Shown one piece after another: positions 46,693-56,164 of a stretch of DNA of 64,000 bases. The stretch is from Oceanobacillus jeddahensis (GTDB lineage Bacteria > Bacillota > Bacilli > Bacillales > Amphibacillaceae), in NCBI RefSeq assembly GCF_000750635.1, contig NZ_CCDM010000002.1, positions 62,001-126,000 on the forward strand. Reading direction: 5' to 3'. The notes beneath the pieces were generated by a model. The model searched no databases, was not told the DNA's origin, and was given only the letters and a program-made list of their open reading frames with translations. Each line of letters starts with the position of its first letter. Position 1 is the stretch's first letter. A program made the translations under genes and the position numbers.

Positions 46693-48420
46693 TTAATTTA
46701 CATTGGATGTTTCTAAATACATTTTTCTGTAATAACCATAGCTGCTCATCAATTCTTCATGGGTTCCAATTTCCTCTATACCCTGATGAGAAAAAACATA
46801 TATCCGGTTTGCATTTCTAATCGTTGAAAGCCGGTGAGCAATTACGATTGTTGTTCTGTTTTTAGATAAACGCTCTAATGAATTTTGTACGATTCTCTCA
46901 CTCCGATTATCCAGAGAACTCGTTGCCTCATCAAAGATAACTATTTTAGGGTTCTTTAAAAAGACTCTGGCAATACTAAGTCTCTGCTTCTGTCCACCGG
47001 ATAATTTCGCACCTTTTTCTCCAATGACAGTATCATAGCCGTTTGGCAGCTTCATGATAAAATCATGTGCATTGGCTTGTTTAGCTGCCTCTATAATACT
47101 TTTTTTATCTGCATTTGGGTTTCCGTATTTTATATTATCTATTACTTTACCTGAATACATATATACGTCTTGTTGAACGATGCCTATATGTTTCCTTAAT
47201 GCAGTTAGTTCCATATCTTTAATATCGATACCATCTATTTGTATCTGTCCGTTTTGTATATCATAAAATCTGGGGATTAACGATGCGATCGTCGATTTTC
47301 CGATTCCAGATGGACCAACGAAAGCAACATACTCACCTGCATTTATTGTAAGGTTTAAATCATTAATTATATTTGTCTCACTATAACAAAACGTAACATT
47401 TTTAAATTCTATATTTCCATGTATATGTTTTAATTGCTGTGGATTCGAGTGATTTTTAATAGCTGGATCGATTTGTAAAATCTCATAAAATCGGTTAAAG
47501 CCGGAAATCCCTTCCCTATATTGAACAGTTAGTTTCACGAACACCTGAATTGGTGTTGTGATATACGTTATATATAAAATAAACGTCAATAAATCCGTGA
47601 TTGTAATGTCATTTTGTAAGATTAACACGGAACCGATGACTATAATAATAATAGGAAGCGCTTGCACAAGAGAGCCTGTTAATTCACTGTAAAGTGCTTC
47701 ATTTTTATGAACAGACTTTTTAATGTCTATCAGACGCTTATTATATCGTTTATACTGTTCCAACTCACTTTTCTCATTCGTAAATGCCTTGGTAACCCTG
47801 CTTCCATTTAATGAGTTTTCAAGAAAACCATTAATTTCTCCTGTCATTTCCTTGTCGTCCTTATAAACATGATAAAGCTTTTTCTGGAAATACCATGTAA
47901 TGACTAAAAAAATAGGGACGAAAAAAAGCAGCACAAGTGTCAGTTTCATACTGATGAATGAAAGAATGATAATCGCACCGACAAACCTCAATATATACAT
48001 CAGCAAATCTTCTGGACCATGATGGTATAACTCTGACAAATTATATAGGTCATGTGTTAATCTGGATAACAAATTCCCTGAACTGTTATTATCAAAAAAT
48101 GCGTGCGGCTGTTGATGAATGTGGTGAAATAGCTCTTCACTCATATCTTTTTCCATTCTGTTCCCCATCACATGCCCGTAATAATCTACAAAAATATGTG
48201 CCAGAAATTGAATAAGGATTAGAACCATCATGAATCCGCCTAATAGATAGATGAGAGATATATTTTCCTGAGAAAAATTGTTTAATAAATTATCAGTCAT
48301 ATATTTGATGATTAGCGGGATCGAGAGCGTAATGATGGTGACTAATAATGATGCAAATAACGTACTTACAAAAATTTTCTTATACGGTCGATAATACGAT
48401 ATGAATTTTTTTATTTTCAT
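46693..48420 (-). CDS. ABC exporter, fused membrane and ATPase domains (MsbA/LmrA type), 575 aa
   Basis: Six-helix exporter domain (residues 1-310) followed by the nucleotide-binding domain: Walker A FVGPSGIGKSTIASL, Q-loop GIVQQDVYMY, signature LSGGQKQRLSIARVF, Walker B KIVIFDEATSSLDNRSE and IAHRLSTIR. It would work as a homodimer or with an unseen partner, exporting drugs, lipids or peptides. A divergent TetR gene lies 316 bases away, and a 15-bp inverted repeat lies in its leader (48448-48491). Confidence 0.93.
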   Translation of the reverse strand: MKIKKFISYYRPYKKIFVSTLFASLLVTIITLSIPLIIKYMTDNLLNNFSQENISLIYLLGGFMMVLILIQFLAHIFVDYYGHVMGNRMEKDMSEELFHHIHQQPHAFFDNNSSGNLLSRLTHDLYNLSELYHHGPEDLLMYILRFVGAIIILSFISMKLTLVLLFFVPIFLVITWYFQKKLYHVYKDDKEMTGEINGFLENSLNGSRVTKAFTNEKSELEQYKRYNKRLIDIKKSVHKNEALYSELTGSLVQALPIIIIVIGSVLILQNDITITDLLTFILYITYITTPIQVFVKLTVQYREGISGFNRFYEILQIDPAIKNHSNPQQLKHIHGNIEFKNVTFCYSETNIINDLNLTINAGEYVAFVGPSGIGKSTIASLIPRFYDIQNGQIQIDGIDIKDMELTALRKHIGIVQQDVYMYSGKVIDNIKYGNPNADKKSIIEAAKQANAHDFIMKLPNGYDTVIGEKGAKLSGGQKQRLSIARVFLKNPKIVIFDEATSSLDNRSERIVQNSLERLSKNRTTIVIAHRLSTIRNANRIYVFSHQGIEEIGTHEELMSSYGYYRKMYLETSNVN

Positions 48421-48447
48421 TAATTTCTCCTTAACATTTATTGGTAA

Positions 48448-48491
48448 TGATTTATCAATAAATGAAGGAAGTCTATTTTATTGATAAATCA
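48448..48491. promoter_or_regulatory. 15-bp inverted repeat in the leader of the ABC exporter gene
   Basis: TGATTTATCAATAAA (48448-48462) and TTTATTGATAAATCA (48477-48491), perfect arms, 14-base spacer, 28-71 bases before the exporter start. No T-tract follows on the minus strand, so an operator or RNA-level regulation is more likely than termination. Confidence 0.5.
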
Positions 48492-48667
48492 ACATCGTAA
48501 ACACTTTATCAAAGTTCCCGATTGACGATGGATCACTGTATTTGTTTTATTTAGCCTCATTATGATTCCCTCCAAACTCCTATTAGTTGCGTTTATTATA
48601 ACAACCTAAAAACGCCAGTCAATACCATAAATGATTATAATTTTGAAAAGGATGGACTTGAAAGGTG

Positions 48668-48714
48668 TTGACCTTTTAGGTAAATTAAAATACAATTAAA
48701 TTAACCTAATTGGT
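48668..48714 (+). promoter_or_regulatory. Promoter of the TetR gene with operator-like half-sites
   Basis: TTGACC (48668-48673), 17-base spacer, TACAAT (48691-48696). ACCTTTTAGGT (48671-48681) overlaps the -35 and ACCTAATTGGT (48704-48714) lies at the start site; both are ACCT-N3-AGGT-like. Autoregulation by the TetR protein is inferred. Confidence 0.55.
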
Positions 48715-48736
48715 AAATAATAATAAAGGTGATATG

Positions 48737-49360
48737 ATGCTACCAAAAATAAAGAGTCTAGAACCCAAAAGAAAAGATGCTATTTTAAATGCAGCATTAA
48801 AAGAATTTGCTGCGAATGGATTTGATGATGCCTCAACCAATGTGATTGCAAAAGAAGCAGGGATTTCAAAGGGGTTAATGTTTCACTATGTAAATAGCAA
48901 AAAAGATTTATTTCTATTTCTTTATGATTACTGTACAAAGATGATTGATGAAGAATATCTGGATTTAATGAATTTTGATGAACCGGATATTTTTGAAAAA
49001 CTTCGTCAATCTTATCTACTCCAGCTTGAGTTGATCCAAAAGTATCCATGGATTTTCGAATTTATTAACCTTTCTTCTGCTACGAAATCTGATGAAGTGA
49101 ATCGAGAGTTAGAAAAAAGAACACATGAAAAAGTATCCTCCTGTCATGAAACCATGTTTGATACCGTGGATGAATCTAAATTCAGAGAAGGATTAAACAT
49201 AAAAAAATCAAAGCAGCTTATTTTATGGTCTAATGTTGGTTTTACCAATCAAATACTGGCGGATATGAGAAATACGAAAACTTCTGAATTAGATTATGAT
49301 CATATTATTGCAGAACTCGATGGCTACCTTGATGAACTTAGAAAAGTTTTTTATCGATAA
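48737..49360 (+). CDS. TetR/AcrR-family regulator, 207 aa
   Basis: HTH at residues about 11-58 (RKDAILNAALKEFAANGFDDASTNVIAKEAGISKGLMFHYVNSKKDLFLFL). The rest is helical, with the FadR/RutR-like YPWIFEFIN pattern seen in regulators of ABC exporters. The start at 48737 is chosen from two adjacent ATGs for spacing from AAAGGTG. Divergent from the exporter gene, its probable target. Confidence 0.9.
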   Translation: MLPKIKSLEPKRKDAILNAALKEFAANGFDDASTNVIAKEAGISKGLMFHYVNSKKDLFLFLYDYCTKMIDEEYLDLMNFDEPDIFEKLRQSYLLQLELIQKYPWIFEFINLSSATKSDEVNRELEKRTHEKVSSCHETMFDTVDESKFREGLNIKKSKQLILWSNVGFTNQILADMRNTKTSELDYDHIIAELDGYLDELRKVFYR

Positions 49361-49449
49361 TTCCAGATTAAGGTTTGGAAGAAGTTTGGGGAGGGGAGGA
49401 ATGATTAACACGATGGAAGGGATTTAAATAAATAATTGGAGGTATTGGT

Positions 49450-50391
49450 ATGGTGATGAAAAATAATACAAATGCATACCGGAGTAATCAGTCTTTAAAT
49501 AGTAATCCCTATTTTGAAAACCTTTACAATATTGATGGGAGACGTTTGTTATTGAATAAGGCTGGTTCTGGAGGTCCAGCTGTTGTCTTTTTGCCAGCTG
49601 CTGGTATGGTGGGGCTGGACTACCTAAATATCCATCACTCTATCAGCGAGCATACAACTTCTGTCATTTATGATCGAGCTGGGACAGGTTGGAGTGAACA
49701 AGTTAAGCTGCCTAGAAGCGCTCAAGAGGTGACGGGGGAATTGCGACATTTGTTAAATCATGCTGGGATACCAGCTCCGTATCTCTTTGTCGGCCACTCG
49801 CTGGGTGGGTTATACGCGCAACGTTATGCTCAGTGCTTTCCAAATGAAGTAACGGGAATGGTTTTACTGGAACCAGTACATGAGGACTACCTTACCCGGA
49901 CACCAAAATTTAAGAAACGTTACCTGTTCTCACAGAGTTTCGCTGTTCTTCGTACCTTCCTAACTTATAAACGCTCTTTTCGTGGTTTATATGAGCATAT
50001 GTTTTCCGAATGGCCAGATGCGGTGCGTGAACAGTTGATTGAATATCATACCAGAACATTTTTAAAAATGAATGCGGAGAAGAAAAACTTAAATACCCAG
50101 CTTTATCGTGAACTTCGTGCAGGAGGGGATTTGCCAGACGTGCCATTGATTGTATTTACAGCGATGGAAACTGACGCAATGACATCTTTGGTGACGTGTC
50201 AATCATTCTTGCACGAGATTACGGAGTCATTCAATCATGTGAAGAAAACGATTTATAAGAATTTAGCTAATTCTGTCTCATATGGAGAACATCGAATACT
50301 TGAAAATGCCGGGCATGCAAGTATTCATATAGATTGCCCAGATGAAGTAGTGAAAGCAATTCTGAATTTGTTAGATAAAAGAGCAGCATGA
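49450..50391 (+). CDS. Alpha/beta hydrolase, 313 aa
   Basis: Alpha/beta fold with nucleophile elbow GHSLGG (residues about 115-120), oxyanion region VVFLPAAGMVGLDYL, and a C-terminal His in ILENAGHASIH. GGAGG lies seven bases upstream of the ATG at 49450. Substrate unknown. Confidence 0.88.
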   Translation: MVMKNNTNAYRSNQSLNSNPYFENLYNIDGRRLLLNKAGSGGPAVVFLPAAGMVGLDYLNIHHSISEHTTSVIYDRAGTGWSEQVKLPRSAQEVTGELRHLLNHAGIPAPYLFVGHSLGGLYAQRYAQCFPNEVTGMVLLEPVHEDYLTRTPKFKKRYLFSQSFAVLRTFLTYKRSFRGLYEHMFSEWPDAVREQLIEYHTRTFLKMNAEKKNLNTQLYRELRAGGDLPDVPLIVFTAMETDAMTSLVTCQSFLHEITESFNHVKKTIYKNLANSVSYGEHRILENAGHASIHIDCPDEVVKAILNLLDKRAA

Positions 50392-50486
50392 AATGAAAAA
50401 AAAGGGGAATAAGATCAAGAATATAGAGCAGAGCGGATTTTGCTAGGTAAAGAGCTATTCAAATAAATCGGAAATCGAGGGATGAT

Positions 50487-51086
50487 ATGAACCGTCAATC
50501 ATTAATTAAAAAATTTGATAAGCAGGCAGATAAATATGATAAGCGGCGTAGGAATGATCCATTGTATCGGTTTCGGCAACGAATTTTTCAAAAAGCAGAG
50601 GGAAATGTTTTGGAAGTTGCCATTGGTTCTGGTCTCAATTTTCCCTTCTATAGTGAAAATATTAAACTGACAGGAGTGGATTTTAGTCACGAAATGTTAA
50701 AAAAAGCAGACCGTGCGGCAAAAGATTATGCTTTTCATTCTGTATTTATCCAAAAAGATGTTGAGACGGTTGAATTCAACGATGATAGCTTTGATACGAT
50801 TATATCTTCTACTAGTTTTTGCGCTTATCAAGAACCTGTTGAAGTCTTGAATAAATTTCAAAAGTGGTGTAAACCAGAAGGGAAAATACTGATGCTAGAG
50901 CATGGAATCAGTACGAATACATTTTTGGCAGGAATGCAAAAAATGGTAGATCCATTGGCATTAAGAGTTGTAGGATGTCATCAGAACAGGAACATTTCTA
51001 ATATTATAGAAAAGTCTAATGTAAAGCTCATAAAGGAAGAGCGTTATTTAGCAGGTTCATTATATTTGATATGGGCTGAACCATGA
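50487..51086 (+). CDS. Class I SAM-dependent methyltransferase, 199 aa
   Basis: SAM-binding motif I reads VLEVAIGSGLNFPFY (residues about 40-54), with the acidic motif GVDFSHEMLKKADRAA and the post-motif FDTIISSTSFCAY. The order and spacing match UbiE/Methyltransf_11 enzymes; the substrate is unknown. Confidence 0.9.
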   Translation: MNRQSLIKKFDKQADKYDKRRRNDPLYRFRQRIFQKAEGNVLEVAIGSGLNFPFYSENIKLTGVDFSHEMLKKADRAAKDYAFHSVFIQKDVETVEFNDDSFDTIISSTSFCAYQEPVEVLNKFQKWCKPEGKILMLEHGISTNTFLAGMQKMVDPLALRVVGCHQNRNISNIIEKSNVKLIKEERYLAGSLYLIWAEP

Positions 51087-51250
51087 TGAGAAGGTTTAGA
51101 TTCTCTACAAGGAATAAAGATGAGAAACAAGTAATTAATGAATGAAAACTATCGTTCCTATAGATAGAATCAAGGAATGCATGGAAAACAATAAAGCAAC
51201 CTTTCTGATTTTTATCATACACTTAAAATTATATTGGAGGAAGAAAGCCA

Positions 51251-52285
51251 ATGTTCAAAAGTAGGACTCCTAAAATGTTGGATGAAAAAGGCGAGGTATT
51301 GGAAAATAGTGTTTCGATATTAGAACCTGTTCAGATTGCCGGGATAAAACAATGGATATTAGTTCGCGGAGAAGATCAAAACTGTCCGTTACTCCTTTTT
51401 CTTCATGGAGGGCCAGGTTCTGCACAGGTTGGTTTTATTCGTAAATATGAGCAAGCGTTAGAAAAACATTTTATTGTGGTAAATTGGGACCAACGCGGTG
51501 CTGGCAAGTCAGGAAGAAAAGTCGATCCATCAACGATGAACCTAGCTCAAATGGTTGAGGATACAAATGAATTGATTACATATTTGCTATCACGGTTCGG
51601 AAAGAGAACGCTATTTCTTGCTGGTCATTCATGGGGCAGCATATTAGGCGTTCTTACAACACAAAAGTATCCTGAAAATATTACTTCCTATATTGGTATT
51701 TCCCAATTAGTTAACATGGAGTTAAACGAACAGATAAGTTATGATTATGCTGTTCAACGTGCTCAAGAAGCAGGGCATCAAAAAGCTATTGCAGCTTTAT
51801 CCAAAATTGGTCGCCCACCTTACTCAAACTTTAAAGCAATGATGAAACAGCGGAAATGGCTGATTAAATTTATACCGATGGAACTTTCATCGGATTATCT
51901 GTTGCGTGCCATTCTCTCATCCACTGAATATACCTTAGTAGATTGGTACTTCTTCGCTAAAAATATTCTGATATCCAATCAATTATTGTGGGATGAATTC
52001 ATGAACGTTAACCTCTTTGAAGAGGTTCCTCAATTATCTGTGCCTGTCTATTTATGTGAAGGACGACACGATTATCAAGCGCCGTTTGAACTCGCAATAC
52101 AATACATCGAAAAACTAAATGCCCCACAAAAGAGAATTTTTTGGTTTGAGGATTCAGGACATTCTCCGCATATCAGTGAACCCAAACAGTTTTCCGAGAT
52201 TTGCTTGCATATTAAAAATACGTATAAAACGGAATCAAGAAAAGAAATCAAACCTGAGGTGCTTGTACACCAGAAATCTAGATGA
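51251..52285 (+). CDS. Alpha/beta hydrolase, proline iminopeptidase-like, 344 aa
   Basis: Oxyanion motif LFLHGGPGSAQVGF (HGGPG), then WDQRGAGKSG, nucleophile GHSWGS and a C-terminal EDSGHSPH. These are the signatures of the S33 proline iminopeptidase/tricorn factor group. GGAGG precedes the start by nine bases. Peptidase activity is likely but unproved. Confidence 0.9.
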   Translation: MFKSRTPKMLDEKGEVLENSVSILEPVQIAGIKQWILVRGEDQNCPLLLFLHGGPGSAQVGFIRKYEQALEKHFIVVNWDQRGAGKSGRKVDPSTMNLAQMVEDTNELITYLLSRFGKRTLFLAGHSWGSILGVLTTQKYPENITSYIGISQLVNMELNEQISYDYAVQRAQEAGHQKAIAALSKIGRPPYSNFKAMMKQRKWLIKFIPMELSSDYLLRAILSSTEYTLVDWYFFAKNILISNQLLWDEFMNVNLFEEVPQLSVPVYLCEGRHDYQAPFELAIQYIEKLNAPQKRIFWFEDSGHSPHISEPKQFSEICLHIKNTYKTESRKEIKPEVLVHQKSR

Positions 52286-52626
52286 TCGCATGGAAGGTAA
52301 GAAAATTCGTGGTGCCTATGATACTAAAAATAACACTAAAGGGAGTTCGTTATCAAAGATGTCTTTGGTCGTTTTGTTGTATTAACGTGATCTTGATTAC
52401 ATTGCTGAAATAGATATCTTGTGAGGACCCAAGGTATTTGGTACTCTAACTGTATGGTAAAAGAACAAAATTTGAGACACAATGAGCACATGCGAGAAAA
52501 CGCTTACCTATTATTCGTCCATTGTTTTAGGTGATGGAGTTTTGATTATATTTTTCGAAAAATAATCTTTTTTGTTTTCTATAAAGAAGGGAACATTGTA
52601 TAAGTGGGTATGAGGAGGGAAATAAG
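52286..52626. other. Intergenic before the two-component genes
   Basis: About 340 bases without a supported gene. It must contain the promoter of the histidine kinase gene. A GAGGGAAATAAG ribosome binding region precedes 52627. Confidence 0.4.
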
Positions 52627-54306
52627 ATGCCAATCCACTCATTAAAGTATCAAAAAGCACTGCAAATCCAACGGGAAATTTCGGAAACATTGAATAAAAG
52701 CACCGATCTTCATGAGATTCTGCAATTATCATTAGAGCGCTTGCTTGAATTAATGGAATTGGAAACCGGATGGATTTTTTTAACGGAGGATAATACTTTT
52801 TACCAGCTTGCTGCTGATTATCAACTTCCACCTGCAATGGCTGATAATAGAGAAGAACTGATGCATTGTCAGGAAGGATGCACCGATTGTACGTGTTTGC
52901 AGCTTTATTGGGAAGGGCATATGAAACAGGCTGTCAACCATGTGAAATGCATTCGTCTAAAACAAGCCGTCGCGGACAAGATGGGGGAAACGCGAGGACT
53001 TACCCATCATGCGAGCATCCCTCTTACAATTCGTGGGAAGAAAATTGGATTGCTTAATCTAGCTTCACCTGGGCGCCATCGCTTTCATGAGGATGATCTT
53101 ATCCTTTTAGAAACCATTGCTTATCAAATAGGTGCAGCAGTAGAACGGACGCGTTTACATCAACAGCAAACAAAAGAAGAGGTACATGCTACGGCGCGTT
53201 ATCTTATCGATGCTTATGCCAATGCTGAAAGGATTAAACGTGAAATTGGTAATGTTCACACCCGAAATGAATTATTTCAGGGAATCATGGAGGAGCTACA
53301 CCATCATTTACCTCATTGGACACATGCAGCCATTATTACAATGGAGCAAGGGAGATTAACGATTCAAATTTGCTTAGATGAGCACGGACCCAAAGAAGTT
53401 TTTGATAAAGAACAAAAAATTAACCTTTCCCAGCCAGATCTGATTCGAAGAGCTTATGTTCAGCAACGTATCATGCAAGAAAATAAGAAACCGTTGCATT
53501 TTTCCTCTTTAAAAGATCATCAATCTCTTTATTCCATCGCCTTTCCTTTATTTATGCGTGAAAGACCTGAGGAAACATTCGGTGTGTTATTGCTCAGTCG
53601 AAGTACGACAGCATGTGACTATTTGGAAATTGGAATGTTGGAAGGGCTTGCGAATCATTTCTCGATGGGAATTGAACGCATTCGTTTGTATGAAGAGTGG
53701 GAAGCTTTGCTTGTTAGTAAGGAAAGAAATCGACTTGCTCGGGATTTACACGACTCCGTGAATCAAAAATTGTTTGCGCTCTCGTTAATATCAGGTGGAC
53801 TGCAAGAGCTCATTGATAAGGATGAACATACAATTTTGGAAGCTGTCCGGGAAGTTCAACAACTTTCTAAAGAAGCATTGATAGATATGCGAAGTTTGAT
53901 TTGGCAGCTTCGTCCCGATCATCTTGAGCAGGGACTTGTCACTTTATTCAACGAATATGCACAAAAAATTGGGGTCGAACTATCTATGGAAATTCCGGAG
54001 AATTTAGAGCTAAATCAATCGTGTAAAGAAGCATTGTGGCGAATTGGGCAAGAAGCATTAAACAATATTCAAAAACATGCAGGGACATCTAAAGCTGTGA
54101 TTGTCATGGAATCAGATGCTGATGGCTTTATGATGAAAGTGATCGATCAAGGTAATGGAGGTGCTGTTGAAAAACAGCAATCCCTTGGTATTACAAGTAT
54201 GAAAGAACGGACTGAAGAACTTGATGGTTCTTTCCATATAAACAGCGAAAAAGGAAAAGGCACGACGATTATTGTCCGTTTTCCAAACGATAGAAAAGGA
54301 AGGTGA
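52627..54306 (+). CDS. Cytoplasmic GAF-domain sensor histidine kinase (NarX/LiaS-type), 559 aa
   Basis: Two GAF domains (about residues 25-175 and 205-350) precede a HisKA_3 dimerisation domain with His375 (RLARDLHDSVNQ) and an HATPase_c domain (residues about 465-555; NIQKHAG, DQGNGG, GITSMKERTEELDG). There are no membrane helices. The first GAF has a cysteine cluster: Cys81, Cys85, Cys88, Cys90 and Cys108, suggesting metal or redox sensing; that is inference. The architecture resembles the Bacillus YhcY group. The response regulator follows six bases later. Confidence 0.93.
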   Translation: MPIHSLKYQKALQIQREISETLNKSTDLHEILQLSLERLLELMELETGWIFLTEDNTFYQLAADYQLPPAMADNREELMHCQEGCTDCTCLQLYWEGHMKQAVNHVKCIRLKQAVADKMGETRGLTHHASIPLTIRGKKIGLLNLASPGRHRFHEDDLILLETIAYQIGAAVERTRLHQQQTKEEVHATARYLIDAYANAERIKREIGNVHTRNELFQGIMEELHHHLPHWTHAAIITMEQGRLTIQICLDEHGPKEVFDKEQKINLSQPDLIRRAYVQQRIMQENKKPLHFSSLKDHQSLYSIAFPLFMRERPEETFGVLLLSRSTTACDYLEIGMLEGLANHFSMGIERIRLYEEWEALLVSKERNRLARDLHDSVNQKLFALSLISGGLQELIDKDEHTILEAVREVQQLSKEALIDMRSLIWQLRPDHLEQGLVTLFNEYAQKIGVELSMEIPENLELNQSCKEALWRIGQEALNNIQKHAGTSKAVIVMESDADGFMMKVIDQGNGGAVEKQQSLGITSMKERTEELDGSFHINSEKGKGTTIIVRFPNDRKGR

Positions 54307-54312
54307 TATCTT

Positions 54313-54948
54313 TTGAAAATATTACTTGTTGATGACCATCTTGTCGTTTTAAAAGGTCTGCGCTTTTTTCTGCAAACACGACCCGGTATTGATATTGTCG
54401 GTGAAGCCCAGGATGGAAAAGAAGCATTGCAGCAGGTGAAAAAACTGCAGCCGGATATTGTGTTGATGGATGTGATTATGCCAATTATGGATGGCATTGA
54501 AGCGACTCGGCAAATAAAAGTAGATTATCCTGATGTGAAGGTTGTTATACTCACTAGCTCCTCTGATAAGGATCATGTCATACCGGCAATTCGCGCGGGC
54601 GCCAGCGGTTATCAGCTCAAAGATGTGGATCCAAACTTTTTGGAAGAAACCCTCATCGCTGTTATGGACGGGGGGACTTCGCTTCATTCGGAAATAGCCA
54701 GTCATTTAATGGTGCATGTTTCTAAGGAAGATAAGAATCAATCTAGTTACTACGAGTTGACTCCAAGAGAACGCGTCGTTTTGGAACATATCACATATGG
54801 AGAAAGCAACAAGGAGATTGCTGCAGCTCTTCATATCACAGAGAAAACGGTGAAAACGCATATTACCAGTATTCTTGGCAAAATGGACGTCCAGGACCGA
54901 ACACAAGCAGCTATACATGCTTTAAAACATCGATGGTTCGAAATTTAA
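54313..54948 (+). CDS. NarL/FixJ-family response regulator, 211 aa
   Basis: A receiver domain with acidic pocket Asp7-Asp8 and phosphoacceptor Asp53 (IVLMDVIMP), followed by a LuxR-type HTH (LTPRERVVLEHITYGESNKEIAAALHITEKTVKTHITSIL, about residues 143-190). The start is TTG at 54313, five bases after AGGTGATA. Partner of the preceding kinase. Confidence 0.94.
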   Translation: MKILLVDDHLVVLKGLRFFLQTRPGIDIVGEAQDGKEALQQVKKLQPDIVLMDVIMPIMDGIEATRQIKVDYPDVKVVILTSSSDKDHVIPAIRAGASGYQLKDVDPNFLEETLIAVMDGGTSLHSEIASHLMVHVSKEDKNQSSYYELTPRERVVLEHITYGESNKEIAAALHITEKTVKTHITSILGKMDVQDRTQAAIHALKHRWFEI

Positions 54949-54955
54949 ATATAAA

Positions 54956-55022
54956 ATGAAACTTCATTTTCACGCTTTATTTTGAGGTGGGAGTTTTTAC
55001 GAGTGATTCTCCGTGATAAATA
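54956..55022 (-). repeat. Structured repeat element, short copy (copy C)
   Basis: On the minus strand it reads TTTATCACGGAGAATCACTC, then AACTCCCACCTCAAAATAAAG, then GTGAAAATGAAGTTTCAT. It shares its left part with copies at 20476 and 57729 and its right end with the far end of the 20-kb copy, as if the middle were deleted. Confidence 0.7.
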
Positions 55023-55037
55023 TGCGACGATCGTCGT

Positions 55038-55071
55038 AGAAAAGGTCTTATTAATAATAAGGCTTTTTTTG
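55038..55071 (+). terminator. Intrinsic terminator after the two-component genes
   Basis: AAAAGGTCTTATT pairs with AATAAGGCTTTTTTT around AATA. A short palindrome CGACGATCGTCG lies just before it at 55025-55036. Confidence 0.75.
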
Positions 55072-55166
55072 TATGCAATTTTTAGACAGCTGTATGATGT
55101 GTCAGATTTCCAGAGTCAGTATAGTAAAAGTAGATGAAAAACAAGGAATAAAGGAGCGTGACAAGG

Positions 55167-56015
55167 ATGATGAATCAACAACAATTGCCTAGATGGTCTA
55201 GGGATTATCTGCATTATATTCAAGTCTCTGTGAAAGAGCCGTCGCTGGAATATTTAACAGAAATATCCAGCGCACATCTAAATCAAATTCCTTTTGAAAA
55301 TATTAGCACATTACTGCAATTTGAGGAGTACCACCAAAAAGGAAAACTTGTTCAAGATGAGGAGCGGTTTGTTAAACAATTATTTCAATATCATATGGGC
55401 GGAACATGTTATGTCATTAACAGCAGCCTTCTTCAGCTACTAAAAGAACTTGGTTTCCAAAGCCGTTATGCTTTTCTAGGTGGAGGACATGTAGCTTTGC
55501 TTGTTCAGATTCCGGGTGAAATAGAAGAGGTGTATGTCGATGCCGGAAATGGTGCTCCTTTTTTTGAACCGGTTCATTTGCAAACAAACCCGATGAATGT
55601 CTCTCGATTTGGAGGAGTTGAGATAAGACTTCGCCCGGGAGATAAAACAGGAACCTATACGTATTATCGTTATACGAATGGAAAATTATCTGAGAATATG
55701 ATTTGGGATTTTGACACGAGGAAAATCTATCAATTTGATGATTTTCAGCCGGCAATTAAAGAATACTTCCAGCCTAATGGATTATTTACGTCTAATCTAC
55801 GCTGTCAAATCTGGCAGCTGGATCAGCAGCGTTCGTTGTCTTTAGTCAATAATGTGTTAAGTATTCAATATAGTGATGGAGAAGTTGAAAAGCATATACT
55901 AACGGATCGTCAAGCTATTCGTAAGGTAATCGACCAGGAATTTGAGCTTCCTAAATTGCCTGTTGAAGATGCAATAGATGTCCTTGAGGAACTTGGGACG
56001 GATATTTTCACATGA
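55167..56015 (+). CDS. Arylamine N-acetyltransferase, 282 aa
   Basis: The NAT catalytic triad is present: Cys81 in GGTCYVINSSL, His108 in GGGHVALLV and Asp125 in VYVDAGNG. Family members transfer an acetyl group from acetyl-CoA to arylamines or hydrazines. The ATG at 55167 is ten bases from AAGGAG; a GTG nearer to it (55158) is too close. Followed by an MFS exporter gene. Confidence 0.93.
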   Translation: MMNQQQLPRWSRDYLHYIQVSVKEPSLEYLTEISSAHLNQIPFENISTLLQFEEYHQKGKLVQDEERFVKQLFQYHMGGTCYVINSSLLQLLKELGFQSRYAFLGGGHVALLVQIPGEIEEVYVDAGNGAPFFEPVHLQTNPMNVSRFGGVEIRLRPGDKTGTYTYYRYTNGKLSENMIWDFDTRKIYQFDDFQPAIKEYFQPNGLFTSNLRCQIWQLDQQRSLSLVNNVLSIQYSDGEVEKHILTDRQAIRKVIDQEFELPKLPVEDAIDVLEELGTDIFT

Positions 56016-56164
56016 AAGTAAAGGAACTTCAACTAAGTTCTCCGCGTTGTGGGGGAACGTTGAAGTCAGGACATCCATGTGCAAGTAATGGAAGATTCGT
56101 AAAAACGAACATTAACGCTGCATATGTAAATGGTTAAGTCATATGAAAAGGAGAGTTGGCAGCT

